From positions 50,871-114,870 of the forward strand of contig JAFLTW010000007.1 of assembly GCA_022509085.1 (NCBI GenBank): 64,000 nt of DNA, read 5' to 3'. The notes beneath the pieces are model-generated. The model saw only the letters and a program-made list of their open reading frames with translations, did not search any database and was not told where the DNA came from. Of the stretch, positions 1 to 6,991 are shown piece after piece. This DNA is from Muribaculaceae bacterium. Lineage in GTDB: Bacteria; Bacteroidota; Bacteroidia; Bacteroidales; Muribaculaceae. The translations under genes were made by a program, and so were the position numbers. Numbering within the stretch: position 1 is the stretch's first letter; each line of letters starts with the position of its first letter.

Positions 1-222
1 TCACCGGAGTCGATAAGCAATCTGGTAAACCGTATCGTCGACTCTCAGGTAGCCGACGGCATGTTTAAGGAGGCGCCGATATCTTTCCGCGACATCGAGA
101 CCATCAAACAGACCTTCATCAAGCGTCTGCGCACCATCTATCACACGCGCATCGCATATCCGGAGCTTAAGAAACAGGCCGCGGCCTCCAACCCCGCGCC
201 TCCCTCGGCTCCCGCGCAATAG
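1..222 (+). CDS. C-terminal end of a 7TM-HD (HDIG) family phosphohydrolase, 5' truncated by the window
   Basis: The first 73 codons are open from base 1 to a TAG at 220-222. The translation contains IVDSQVADGMFKEAPISFRD followed by a YHTRIAYPEL-like segment, which I recognise as the conserved end of Bacteroidetes 7TM receptors with an intracellular HD hydrolase (PgpH/YqfF type). Known members of this family hydrolyse cyclic di-AMP at the inner membrane; the HD motif itself lies outside the window, so the activity is inferred from the tail only. The last residues are a low-complexity Ala/Pro stretch. The gene is co-directional with the next one, 44 bp downstream. Confidence 0.75.
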   Translation, partial: SPESISNLVNRIVDSQVADGMFKEAPISFRDIETIKQTFIKRLRTIYHTRIAYPELKKQAAASNPAPPSAPAQ

Positions 223-266
223 AGACACCCCCACAGACGTTTTATTAACATAAAGCAACTATCACG

Positions 267-794
267 ATGAGCATATTTCTATTGGTTTTGAGCATTATCT
301 GCTGGGTTTGTGCCCTGCTCACCCTCCCGTCGCGTCCACTCTATTCTCCGGCTCTCTCTTATCTGGGTCTGCTGGGGCTGAGTTTCTGCGAGTCGGCGGG
401 TGTGCCCTGGCTCCCTATCAACAGCAATATGCTTGTATCCTGGCTCTGCATCTCGATTGTGGTGATGATGGCCACAGTGCTCCAGCCCGCTGCCGTCAGG
501 CTCCAGACCCGCGGCATGGCCTATATTATAGGCGGGGCCGTGGTGGGTCTGGCCATCGGCCTGCTCGGCTTTACCGTATCGGCCTATCTGTCAATGCTCT
601 ACGGAATTATGATTGTGGCCGTGGCAGCCGGCATTTTCTTCGGTTTCCTGCTGTATTCCAACACACCTGACGGGGCCGGAGTGAGTATCGGAAGCGGCAA
701 CTTCTTCCGCTATCTTATGGCGAAAGGATTCCCTACGGCTGTGACAGTGATGCAGATAGGTCTGGTGCTCGTTTTGCTCATCGCCCGAAATTAA
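267..794 (+). CDS. Polytopic membrane protein, unknown function (175 aa)
   Basis: The protein is almost entirely hydrophobic. Roughly five membrane-spanning segments can be seen: residues about 2-20, 28-45, 57-75, 85-130 (probably two) and 155-172. There is no signal peptide cleavage site and no catalytic motif that I recognise. It sits between the HD phosphohydrolase and a DUF4919 gene on the same strand with short gaps (44 and 20 bp), so the three are probably co-transcribed. I cannot assign a family. Confidence 0.75.
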   Translation: MSIFLLVLSIICWVCALLTLPSRPLYSPALSYLGLLGLSFCESAGVPWLPINSNMLVSWLCISIVVMMATVLQPAAVRLQTRGMAYIIGGAVVGLAIGLLGFTVSAYLSMLYGIMIVAVAAGIFFGFLLYSNTPDGAGVSIGSGNFFRYLMAKGFPTAVTVMQIGLVLVLLIARN

Positions 795-814
795 GACCCC
801 TCTACGACAAGATT

Positions 815-1795
815 ATGAAACGCAATCTCAACCGTATACTCCGTCTCGGTCTCTGCCTGTTGCTGGCGGCCGTGATGCTCGCTCCTATGGATGCCGGGGC
901 CGCAAGGAAGCGTAAGCGCACCAAGGCCACCACCACGGCTACAACCAAGAAAAAGAAGTCGACATCCTCGTCGTCACGCAGCCGCTCGGCGGCGCGCAAC
1001 CGCTCCATCACACAGGCTACGCAAGACGCTGCCATCAGTGCCTCGCGCTCCACGACCACTGAGAAGAAGGCCCAAGGCTCGAAGGCTTCCTCCTCGCTGG
1101 TGAAGGTGACGGTGGAGAAACCCGACCTGGAGGAGATTCGTGTGGCGACCCTCGACCCCAAAAGCAATTTCTACTTCCCGAAACTGATGACAAAATACAA
1201 CCGTAACGACACAACCATGACACAGGAGGAGTATCGTTATCTCTATCTCGGATATATGTTTCAGGAAGACTACGACCCCTACCGCACATCCCCGTATGCG
1301 GAGGTAACCGACAGTCTGCGCGACCGCCAGAAGTATACCCGTGCCGAGATCGACACCATTCGCAAGTATGCCGAGAAGGCACTTCTCGACAATCCCTTCG
1401 ACCTGCGGCAGATGTCGTTTCTGGTGCATGTGCTCAAGGAACGGCGTAAAGACATGTCGGCAAAAATCTGGGAATACCGCCTCGAGCACCTGCTTGGCGC
1501 CATCAAGAGCACCGGCACCGGTGAGGATATGGAAAACGCGTGGTATGTCATCTATCCGATGCATGAGTATGACATGATGCAGCTCCTGGGATACGAGGTG
1601 GTGGATATGGACTATCTCGATGCGGGCTTCGACTACCTTATCGTGCAGCCCGACGGAAGTGTGAAGCTGCGTAATCCGGCCAAGGGATTCTACTTCAATG
1701 TCCTTGTGCCCCAGCAGCAATATGAGCTGAAGCATCCCGAGGAGATGGAGCAGCAGGGTGAGGCTCCGCCGGCCGACGAGCTCGCCGGGATATAA
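815..1795 (+). CDS. DUF4919 domain secreted protein
   Basis: The 326-residue protein begins with a signal peptide (residues 1-29, MKRNLNRILRL then a Leu/Ala core ending near DAGAA). A very basic Lys/Arg/Ser/Thr-rich linker fills residues 30-65. The body has the pattern FYFPKLMTKYNRNDTTMTQE followed by YRYLYLGYMFQEDYDPYR, typical of DUF4919, a Bacteroidetes family of unknown biochemical role. A periplasmic or surface location is likely. The ATG at 815 gives the complete signal peptide. It lies 20 bp after the upstream membrane protein gene. Confidence 0.85.
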   Translation: MKRNLNRILRLGLCLLLAAVMLAPMDAGAARKRKRTKATTTATTKKKKSTSSSSRSRSAARNRSITQATQDAAISASRSTTTEKKAQGSKASSSLVKVTVEKPDLEEIRVATLDPKSNFYFPKLMTKYNRNDTTMTQEEYRYLYLGYMFQEDYDPYRTSPYAEVTDSLRDRQKYTRAEIDTIRKYAEKALLDNPFDLRQMSFLVHVLKERRKDMSAKIWEYRLEHLLGAIKSTGTGEDMENAWYVIYPMHEYDMMQLLGYEVVDMDYLDAGFDYLIVQPDGSVKLRNPAKGFYFNVLVPQQQYELKHPEEMEQQGEAPPADELAGI

Positions 1796-1840
1796 CTTCT
1801 GAAAATAATCGTAAATTGTAAATAAAAGATACTGACAGAT

Positions 1841-2410
1841 ATGGAAAAAGTAGAAGAAGGAAAATATGTAGCTTACAGCTATAAGCTATATAATGATGCT
1901 AACGGTGAGGTGCTCTTCGAGACCCCTGCCGATCAGCCCGACGTGATGATCTATGGGCTCAGCCATGACGTTGTCCCGGGCCTGATCGTGGCCATGAAGG
2001 GTCTGAAGAAGGGTGACAAGTTTTCCGTTACTCTCCCTGCCGAGGCCGCGTTTGGAGAACGCTTCGACGACAATGTGATCAAGCTCGACAAACAACTCTT
2101 TATGCGCGACGGCGAACTCGCCGAGGCCGTGAAGGTAGGTGCCGACCTCCCCATGATGACCGAACAGGGTTTCCAGGTGAGGGGTAAGGTGCTTTCCATC
2201 ACAGATAAGGAGGTAGAGATGGATTTCAACCATCCCTTCGCCGGACTGACGGTGAAGTTTGAGGGTGAGATCGACGATGTGCGCAATCCGACCCCGGAGG
2301 AAATCAAGGCTCTCCAGAGCCACGGCTGTGGCTGCGGCTGCGACTCTTGTGGCGACGGCTGCGACGACCATGGCTGCGGCTGCGGCGACGACCATTGCGG
2401 CTGCCACTGA
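1841..2410 (+). CDS. FKBP-type peptidyl-prolyl isomerase, SlyD-like, with Cys/His-rich tail
   Basis: Residues 1-150 match the SlyD-type FKBP fold: an N-terminal strand (KYVAYSYKLYNDANGEVLFE), the GLKKGDKFSVTLPAEAAFGE segment and an inserted flap domain with the FNHPFAGLTVKFEGEI signature. This group catalyses cis-trans isomerisation of prolyl bonds and acts as a chaperone in the cytoplasm. The last 30 residues are almost only Gly, Cys, His and Asp, giving around ten cysteines and several histidines. This resembles the metal-binding tail of E. coli SlyD, which binds Ni and Zn; metal binding here is inference. A strong terminator follows 47 bp downstream. Confidence 0.9.
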   Translation: MEKVEEGKYVAYSYKLYNDANGEVLFETPADQPDVMIYGLSHDVVPGLIVAMKGLKKGDKFSVTLPAEAAFGERFDDNVIKLDKQLFMRDGELAEAVKVGADLPMMTEQGFQVRGKVLSITDKEVEMDFNHPFAGLTVKFEGEIDDVRNPTPEEIKALQSHGCGCGCDSCGDGCDDHGCGCGDDHCGCH

Positions 2411-2456
2411 TTGAGGATATATAAGCCCCGTTGATAAATTCCGGTCAAGGGGTATG

Positions 2457-2503
2457 AAATACGACAGGAGCCTTCTCTCACAGAAGGCTCCTGTCGTATT
2501 TTT
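2457..2503 (+). terminator. Strong intrinsic terminator after the FKBP gene
   Basis: Two 20-nt arms, 2457-2476 and 2482-2501, are perfectly complementary around a 5-nt loop (CTCAC), and the right arm runs into TTT. The left arm begins with an A-run, so the hairpin could also work in the reverse direction. Confidence 0.85.
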
Positions 2504-2987
2504 GAATGAGAACTTTACGACTATTCTCTGATGGACATTCCCTCCCTTATTGTGGGGAGGAGAACTGCCATTATTTTATTCTACTGACCTTTAGCAATTT
2601 ATCAAATGATGTCAGGCAGTTCTTTGTGCAGGATAAAACTTATTACCGTTATGTAGGCTCCTCGCAAAAGGAGTGATCATAAATCCCATTATAAGTTAGC
2701 GATTGGTAAAATATTGTTAACTATTGGAAATTTATGCATTAATAAATCATCTCGATTTCTTATTTAACGTTGCAAATTTATATATTATTTTGGAATTTTA
2801 CAAATTTTTATCAAAAATTATCAAATTTTTTTGAATTTTTGTCAATATAAAGCTAATTCGCCTCTTCTTGGGATAATTTTTAAATAGTTGTATATTTATG
2901 CTTTTAGCATAAAATTCGCTTCTTTGCTTCCGGTTGTGCAGGAATTATTTACCGCAATATACCTCCTCCATACCGCGTTTTTTCTAT
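2504..2987. other. AT-rich intergenic region, no gene seen
   Basis: About 480 bp of AT-rich DNA separate the terminator from the next gene. No convincing coding sequence or RNA gene is visible. The stretch near 2889-2900 (GTATATTTATGC) is a weak relative of the TAnnTTTG box and could be the promoter of the downstream gene. Confidence 0.4.
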
Positions 2988-4451
2988 ATGCGAAAGTCAG
3001 TTTTCATCACCGGGGCTACGGGAGTTATGGGTAAGGCGTCGCTCGATGCGATCCTGGCGCGTGGCGACCGCGACGTGCGCCTCCTGGTGCGCGACAGTAA
3101 GAAAAACCGCAGGCTGCTGGCTCCTTACCTCGGGCGCGACGATGTCGCCGTGGTGTGGGGCGACCTGATGAACCCCTCCGATGTGGAGGAGGCGCTTGGA
3201 CAGGCTACGACCGTGCTCCACATAGGAGGTATGGTGTCGCCGATGGCCGACCGCTTCCCGGAGAAGACGCTGAAGGTGAATGTGGAGGGTACGCGCAATG
3301 TGGTGGAGGCCGTTAAAAAACGTCCTGACCGTGACGAGGTTGCACTGGTATATATAGGAAGTGTGGCCCAGACCTCCGACCGAATGCCACCGCTCCACTG
3401 GGGGCGTGCCGGCGACCCCGTGATGGCTGCTGAGTTCGACTATTATGGGCTGTCGAAAATACTGGCGGAGAAGGTTGTGGCCGAGAGTGGCCTGAAGCGC
3501 TGGGTGAGTCTGCGACAAACGGGCATTCTGCATCCTGGCCTCTTCCTTCGCGGAAACAATCCCATCACGTTCCATGTGCCCCTGCGGGGAGTGCTGGAAT
3601 GGACCACGGTGGAAGACAGCGGTCGCCTGATGGCCGGCGTCTGTGGTGACGATGTGCCGAAGTCGTTCTGGCGCAATTTCTACAATATTGGGAGCGGTGC
3701 GGCCTACCGGCTCACCAACTATGAGTTTGAACGGCTTATTCTGGGGGCGGTGGGGAGTCCTGCTCCGGAGAAGATTTTCGAAACCAACTGGTTTGCAACC
3801 CGCAATTTCCATGGATGTTGGTTTGCCGACTCCGACCGTCTCAATGAGATTATTCCCTTCAGGGCGAATATCCCGGTGGATGAATACTTCCGGCGTATGG
3901 TTAGGAAGGCTCCGTTGTGGACCCGTCTGGCTCCTCTTGCACCGGCGCAACTCGTAAAGCGGATGATGAGGAAGGTGGCCCGCACTCCTGGCGACGGCAC
4001 CCTCTACTGGCTGGAGCATGACTACTGCGAAGACCGCATAAGGGCTTTCTTCGGCAGCCGTGAAGAGCGGGACACCATACCCGGCTGGGACGCGATAGAC
4101 CTCTCCCGACCCTCCGACACGCCCGTATTGCTTTCTCACGGGTATGACGAGTCGAAACCTGACTCTGCCCTGACCATTGAAGACTGCCGGGAAGCGGCCC
4201 GCTTCAGGGGAGGGGAGTGCCTCTCCGCCGCGATGCAGCCCGGGAATCTGGATACTCCCATGCGGTGGCGTTGCGCCGAAGGTCATGAGTTCTCCATGAC
4301 TCCGCGTCTCGTTTTGAAGGGTGGCCATTGGTGTCCCGACTGTCTACCCTCCTACAGCCCTCCCGGATTACCTTCTACCTGGCGCTACCGCGCCCAGGCC
4401 TCCCGCAACCCATTCCTCTCCCAACTCCTAACCCCGTCAGGACAACTGTAG
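2988..4451 (+). CDS. NAD-dependent epimerase/dehydratase family (SDR) with C-terminal zinc ribbon
   Basis: The start at 2988 (MRKSVFITGATGVMGK) puts the Rossmann motif TGATGxxG at residues 7-14; an upstream in-frame ATG at 2934 would only add an unconserved leader. Later landmarks are LHIGGMVSP, YIGSVAQ and YYGLSK, the last being the Tyr-x3-Lys catalytic pair of extended SDRs. The region from about residue 400 has CAEGHEF followed some 15 residues later by HWCPDC, which looks like a small Cys/His zinc-binding module. The substrate cannot be read from the sequence. The 487 residues are longer than a usual SDR (about 320) because of the extra C-terminal part. Confidence 0.8.
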   Translation: MRKSVFITGATGVMGKASLDAILARGDRDVRLLVRDSKKNRRLLAPYLGRDDVAVVWGDLMNPSDVEEALGQATTVLHIGGMVSPMADRFPEKTLKVNVEGTRNVVEAVKKRPDRDEVALVYIGSVAQTSDRMPPLHWGRAGDPVMAAEFDYYGLSKILAEKVVAESGLKRWVSLRQTGILHPGLFLRGNNPITFHVPLRGVLEWTTVEDSGRLMAGVCGDDVPKSFWRNFYNIGSGAAYRLTNYEFERLILGAVGSPAPEKIFETNWFATRNFHGCWFADSDRLNEIIPFRANIPVDEYFRRMVRKAPLWTRLAPLAPAQLVKRMMRKVARTPGDGTLYWLEHDYCEDRIRAFFGSREERDTIPGWDAIDLSRPSDTPVLLSHGYDESKPDSALTIEDCREAARFRGGECLSAAMQPGNLDTPMRWRCAEGHEFSMTPRLVLKGGHWCPDCLPSYSPPGLPSTWRYRAQASRNPFLSQLLTPSGQL

Positions 4452-4466
4452 ACCATCCTCCCCCAG

Positions 4467-4535
4467 TCATTCGGTGTTTTTGGGGTAAATCATCCGGTGC
4501 TTTTGGGGCAAACAATCCGGAGTTTTTGAGGTAAC
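4467..4535. repeat. Three imperfect 23-bp tandem repeats
   Basis: Units 4467-4489, 4490-4512 and 4513-4535 share the pattern TCATCCGGTGTTTTTGGGGTAAA with four or fewer changes each per comparison of neighbours. They lie 15 bp after the SDR gene. There is no spacer sequence, so this is a short tandem repeat and not a CRISPR. Function unknown. Confidence 0.75.
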
Positions 4536-4617
4536 GGAATAAAAATTCCCAAGATTTTCAATGTAAAATTCCCAAGATTTTCAATCTGCTTTTAATTGGC
4601 TTTATTGTTGTTTATCC

Positions 4618-4865
4618 ACAGATGCCCTGCTTTGATTAAGGAGTTCAAGTGTTATGGCATTTGGTGAACCAATCATATTATTGTATCATATTTTCAGTTC
4701 ACAAAATTACATAAGAGTTTTTAAAACCAAAATTCCAAAGATTTTCAATCGGCTTTTATTTGGCTTTATTGTTGTTTATCCACAATCATTATAAGTTTTT
4801 GCAAATATACAAAAATCCCTCAATGAGGGACCAAAAAAGCCAAAATGCTCCCTCATTGAGGAAGT
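4618..4865. repeat. Left direct repeat: relic of an abiEi 5' end with promoter and operators
   Basis: This segment is roughly 90% alike to 6632-6874. Read on the minus strand it holds the first 18 or so codons of an abiEi gene (start codon near 4674), the -7 box at 4702-4709 (CAAAATTA on the plus strand), the linker and two palindromes (4816-4830 and 4849-4863). The coding part stops abruptly at about 4618. A further partial copy of the linker (CAAGATTTTCAATCTGC and beyond) lies at about 4543-4617. It is best read as the scar of an earlier copy of the toxin-antitoxin locus. Confidence 0.8.
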
Positions 4866-4932
4866 AAATTCCATGTTTTTGAATTTTTACCAACTTCTTA
4901 CTATATTAGCATTCTAATAAACATTGATAATA

Positions 4933-5421
4933 ATGAAGTCAAAAACTTTTGTATTTCTTAACCCCTTCACTATTGAAAATCCAAGCCGCGAGCAGCAGAC
5001 CGATTTCCTTTATGAAGACATGATGGCATCAAGTGCGCTCGGAAAATTAGGTAAGGTGTACGATTATAGGGAATTGCCGAACACGGAGGAAGAATTGAAG
5101 GTCTTCATCGAGGGGAAAATTATTGAAGAGAAACCACAATGGGTGGTAGCAACGGATCTTTCAGCCTCCGTTTTGGCCGGCATTAAAATTCCAAACAGAA
5201 TTCTTATCAATCCCCACATATCGTTCGCCGACCTCAACAACGTTCCGGAGCAAGTCCGTCAGACTACCCATGGTTTCTTCGACGAATCGCACGAATCCGA
5301 TTACGAGCGTTTCTGTAGTGTATATCCAAATGCCATGCTTTCACTGGTTCCTGAGATGGATTACGACCGGATAGCTCCGATAATTGAGGGAATAATCAAC
5401 CATGAGGATGATTTAAACTAA
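4933..5421 (+). CDS. Hypothetical protein next to the AbiE pair (162 aa)
   Basis: The ATG at 4933 (MKSKTFVFLNPF) is preferred over a TTG at 4924. The N-terminus reads like the first strand of an alpha/beta fold, and WVVATDLSASVLAG followed by RILINPHISFADL recalls the YqiA-type esterases, but the nucleophile elbow Gly-x-Ser-x-Gly is missing, so I do not call it a hydrolase. It converges on abiEii with a 2-bp gap. The relic operator pair ends 69 bp upstream, so the gene might be controlled by AbiEi; that is inference. Confidence 0.7.
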   Translation: MKSKTFVFLNPFTIENPSREQQTDFLYEDMMASSALGKLGKVYDYRELPNTEEELKVFIEGKIIEEKPQWVVATDLSASVLAGIKIPNRILINPHISFADLNNVPEQVRQTTHGFFDESHESDYERFCSVYPNAMLSLVPEMDYDRIAPIIEGIINHEDDLN

Positions 5422-5423
5422 AG

Positions 5424-6122
5424 TTATTTTTCTATGGGGAACGTCCGATAGAACTGGAGTAGTTGGATTGTTTGAGGGAGAAGTTTGCTTCTTACAAATT
5501 TTTTCCACTCCTCGTCCATCAATTCACCTAATCCATTAAGCAGACCCGTAGGCTTTAGAGATGACAATGTAGCAATGCATTTATCAATATAGTCCTCTAA
5601 ACTCATTCCCATTCTTTCTTCTATGATTCCTCTCACTACCGGAGTTCTCTTTTCCATTAAGAACCAACTGTCGAAAATATCGCGGTTTGTAAGCTCGTTT
5701 CTGTCGAGTAAGGCACACAATTTATGTGATAGCATACATGCAGAATCCATTACCTTCATTTCCATTCCAAGAAGATTTTGAATTGTGTAGCTGTCTCCGA
5801 AATTGCGTTTTGATATTTCAATCTTGAGTTTCCTTTCACCCGCACCGTAATCGAGAACCAATATAGGCCCATAAAATTTCATTGCTTCATCATGGATTTT
5901 ACCATATTTGAGCAAAATTTTTCTAATTTCTTGATATACTTCTATCTCTTTTGAAATATCAAGAAGATTGAAGTCCAAATCAGTTGAGAAACGGGGAAGT
6001 CCATAAAAAAACATACATGCGGTGCCTCCTTTAAAGCCAAGAACAGACGATAAAAGCGGATGTTTATAGATATCCCGCAGGATCTGCAACATAAAGAATT
6101 TGTGCTTGTTGATGTCAAACAT
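5424..6122 (-). CDS. abiEii: AbiEii-type nucleotidyltransferase toxin of a type IV toxin-antitoxin system
   Basis: The 232-residue protein has the nucleotidyltransferase signature of AbiEii/AbiGii: KGGTA at residues 31-35 and RFSTDLDF at 44-51 with the two catalytic acids. A downstream helix carries MLSHKLCALLDRNELTNRD, also usual in this family. Characterised AbiE toxins and the related MenT enzymes transfer nucleotides and stop growth, in some cases giving phage resistance by abortive infection. The start codon overlaps the end of the antitoxin gene by 8 bp, so the two are translated together. Length is within the range of the family and all key residues are present, so the gene looks intact. 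Confidence 0.88.
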   Translation of the reverse strand: MFDINKHKFFMLQILRDIYKHPLLSSVLGFKGGTACMFFYGLPRFSTDLDFNLLDISKEIEVYQEIRKILLKYGKIHDEAMKFYGPILVLDYGAGERKLKIEISKRNFGDSYTIQNLLGMEMKVMDSACMLSHKLCALLDRNELTNRDIFDSWFLMEKRTPVVRGIIEERMGMSLEDYIDKCIATLSSLKPTGLLNGLGELMDEEWKKFVRSKLLPQTIQLLQFYRTFPIEK

Positions 6123-6690
6123 AAGAAAGAATGTTATGAGCGCGTTTGGCTAGTGTTGGGGAATTATAGACGGAGAGTAAATTTTCAATAGCGTATTTAT
6201 CAAGAATAGATGGATTGTCAAAATGATAATGGGAATTGAGATAAAGAGTATCCAGAAATGCCCGTTCAGGCGTAGCCATATTGACCTCTCCTCTATTAAT
6301 ACCTCTCATATCTATGATAATCTCATTCTTAATCTTTCTATATCTTATATACTTATCTGATATACCAACAGTTCTCGAAAGATAACTTACCATAGTGATT
6401 TCGCTGGAGTACTGAAATATTACCCCCGCATTTTGGAGCACAGTTTCCAACGAAATGTATGAAGGGACATAAAGCTTACACGCAAGTTCCTCTATAGAAA
6501 AATCTTTTTTGGCATAGATACCATTACAAGGAGAAACGAGATATCCCTTACTCACTCCATATCTAAGCCTTTGCACAAGTCTGGACCTATTAGTCTCCCC
6601 TGTAATCATGGCGACATCTGATATTCGGAACACAGAAGCCCTGCTTTGGTTAAGGAGTTCAAGTGTTATGGCATTTGGTGAACCAATCAT
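6115..6690 (-). CDS. abiEi: AbiEi-type antitoxin and autorepressor
   Basis: The 191-residue protein starts with a winged-helix domain (VFRISDVAMITGETNRSRLV, then RLRYGVSKGYLVSPCNGIY), followed by the AbiEi body with TPERAFLDTLYL near residue 145. Family members neutralise the AbiEii toxin and repress their own promoter by binding inverted repeats. Such repeats are present upstream (6825-6839 and 6858-6872). The first codons are duplicated in the relic at 4618-4674. The gene is AT-rich relative to the surrounding core genes, which points to horizontal acquisition. Confidence 0.85.
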   Translation of the reverse strand: MIGSPNAITLELLNQSRASVFRISDVAMITGETNRSRLVQRLRYGVSKGYLVSPCNGIYAKKDFSIEELACKLYVPSYISLETVLQNAGVIFQYSSEITMVSYLSRTVGISDKYIRYRKIKNEIIIDMRGINRGEVNMATPERAFLDTLYLNSHYHFDNPSILDKYAIENLLSVYNSPTLAKRAHNILSYV

Positions 6691-6874
6691 ATTATTGTAT
6701 CATATTTTCAGTTCACAAAATTAAAAAAAAATTTTTAAAACCAAAAATTCCCAAGATTTTCAATCTGCTTTTAATAGGTTTTATTGTTGTTTATCCACCA
6801 TCTTTTTTAAAGTTATACAAAAAATCCCTCAATGAGGGATTAAAACAGCCAAAATGTTCCCTCATTGAGGGAGT
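6632..6874. repeat. Right direct repeat, intact abiEi start and control region
   Basis: This is the intact counterpart of 4618-4865. Both copies carry the abiEi start, the -7 box, the CCAAGATTTTCAATCTGC-type linker ending in GTTGTTTATCCAC, and a pair of palindromes. The pair brackets abiEi, abiEii and the 162-aa gene. Confidence 0.8.
6716..6872 (-). promoter_or_regulatory. abiE promoter and twin palindromic operators
   Basis: A minus-strand TAATTTTG box lies at 6716-6723, about 26 bp before the abiEi start. Upstream are two perfect 15-bp palindromes, TCCCTCAATGAGGGA (6825-6839) and TCCCTCATTGAGGGA (6858-6872), with centres 33 bp apart, close to three helical turns. AbiEi proteins are known to bind paired inverted repeats. 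The operators also lie about 60-100 bp before the rightward promoter of the next gene. Confidence 0.65.
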
Positions 6875-6925
6875 GTTTTCAATTGGTCAGTCCATAAATG
6901 TCCACTTAAACATCGAATTTTTTAT

Positions 6926-6970
6926 TAACTTTGTGGGCATAACGCAAAATACGCGATTATGCCCACAAAG
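6926..6970 (+). promoter_or_regulatory. Promoter and 14-bp inverted repeat before the rhodanese lipoprotein gene
   Basis: TAACTTTG at 6926-6933 matches the Bacteroidetes -7 consensus. Arms 6929-6942 and 6957-6970 (CTTTGTGGGCATAA and its exact complement) flank a 14-nt spacer and overlap the box, so the element could be an operator or a hairpin at the very start of the transcript. Confidence 0.6.
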
Positions 6971-6991
6971 TATCCACACAGTCTATCCAAG

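Noticed and set aside
4467..4535. CRISPR-like array
   Set aside because: Three units without spacers and no cas genes; a plain tandem repeat.
4933..5421. YqiA-type esterase
   Set aside because: The fold pattern is similar but the catalytic Gly-x-Ser-x-Gly is absent.
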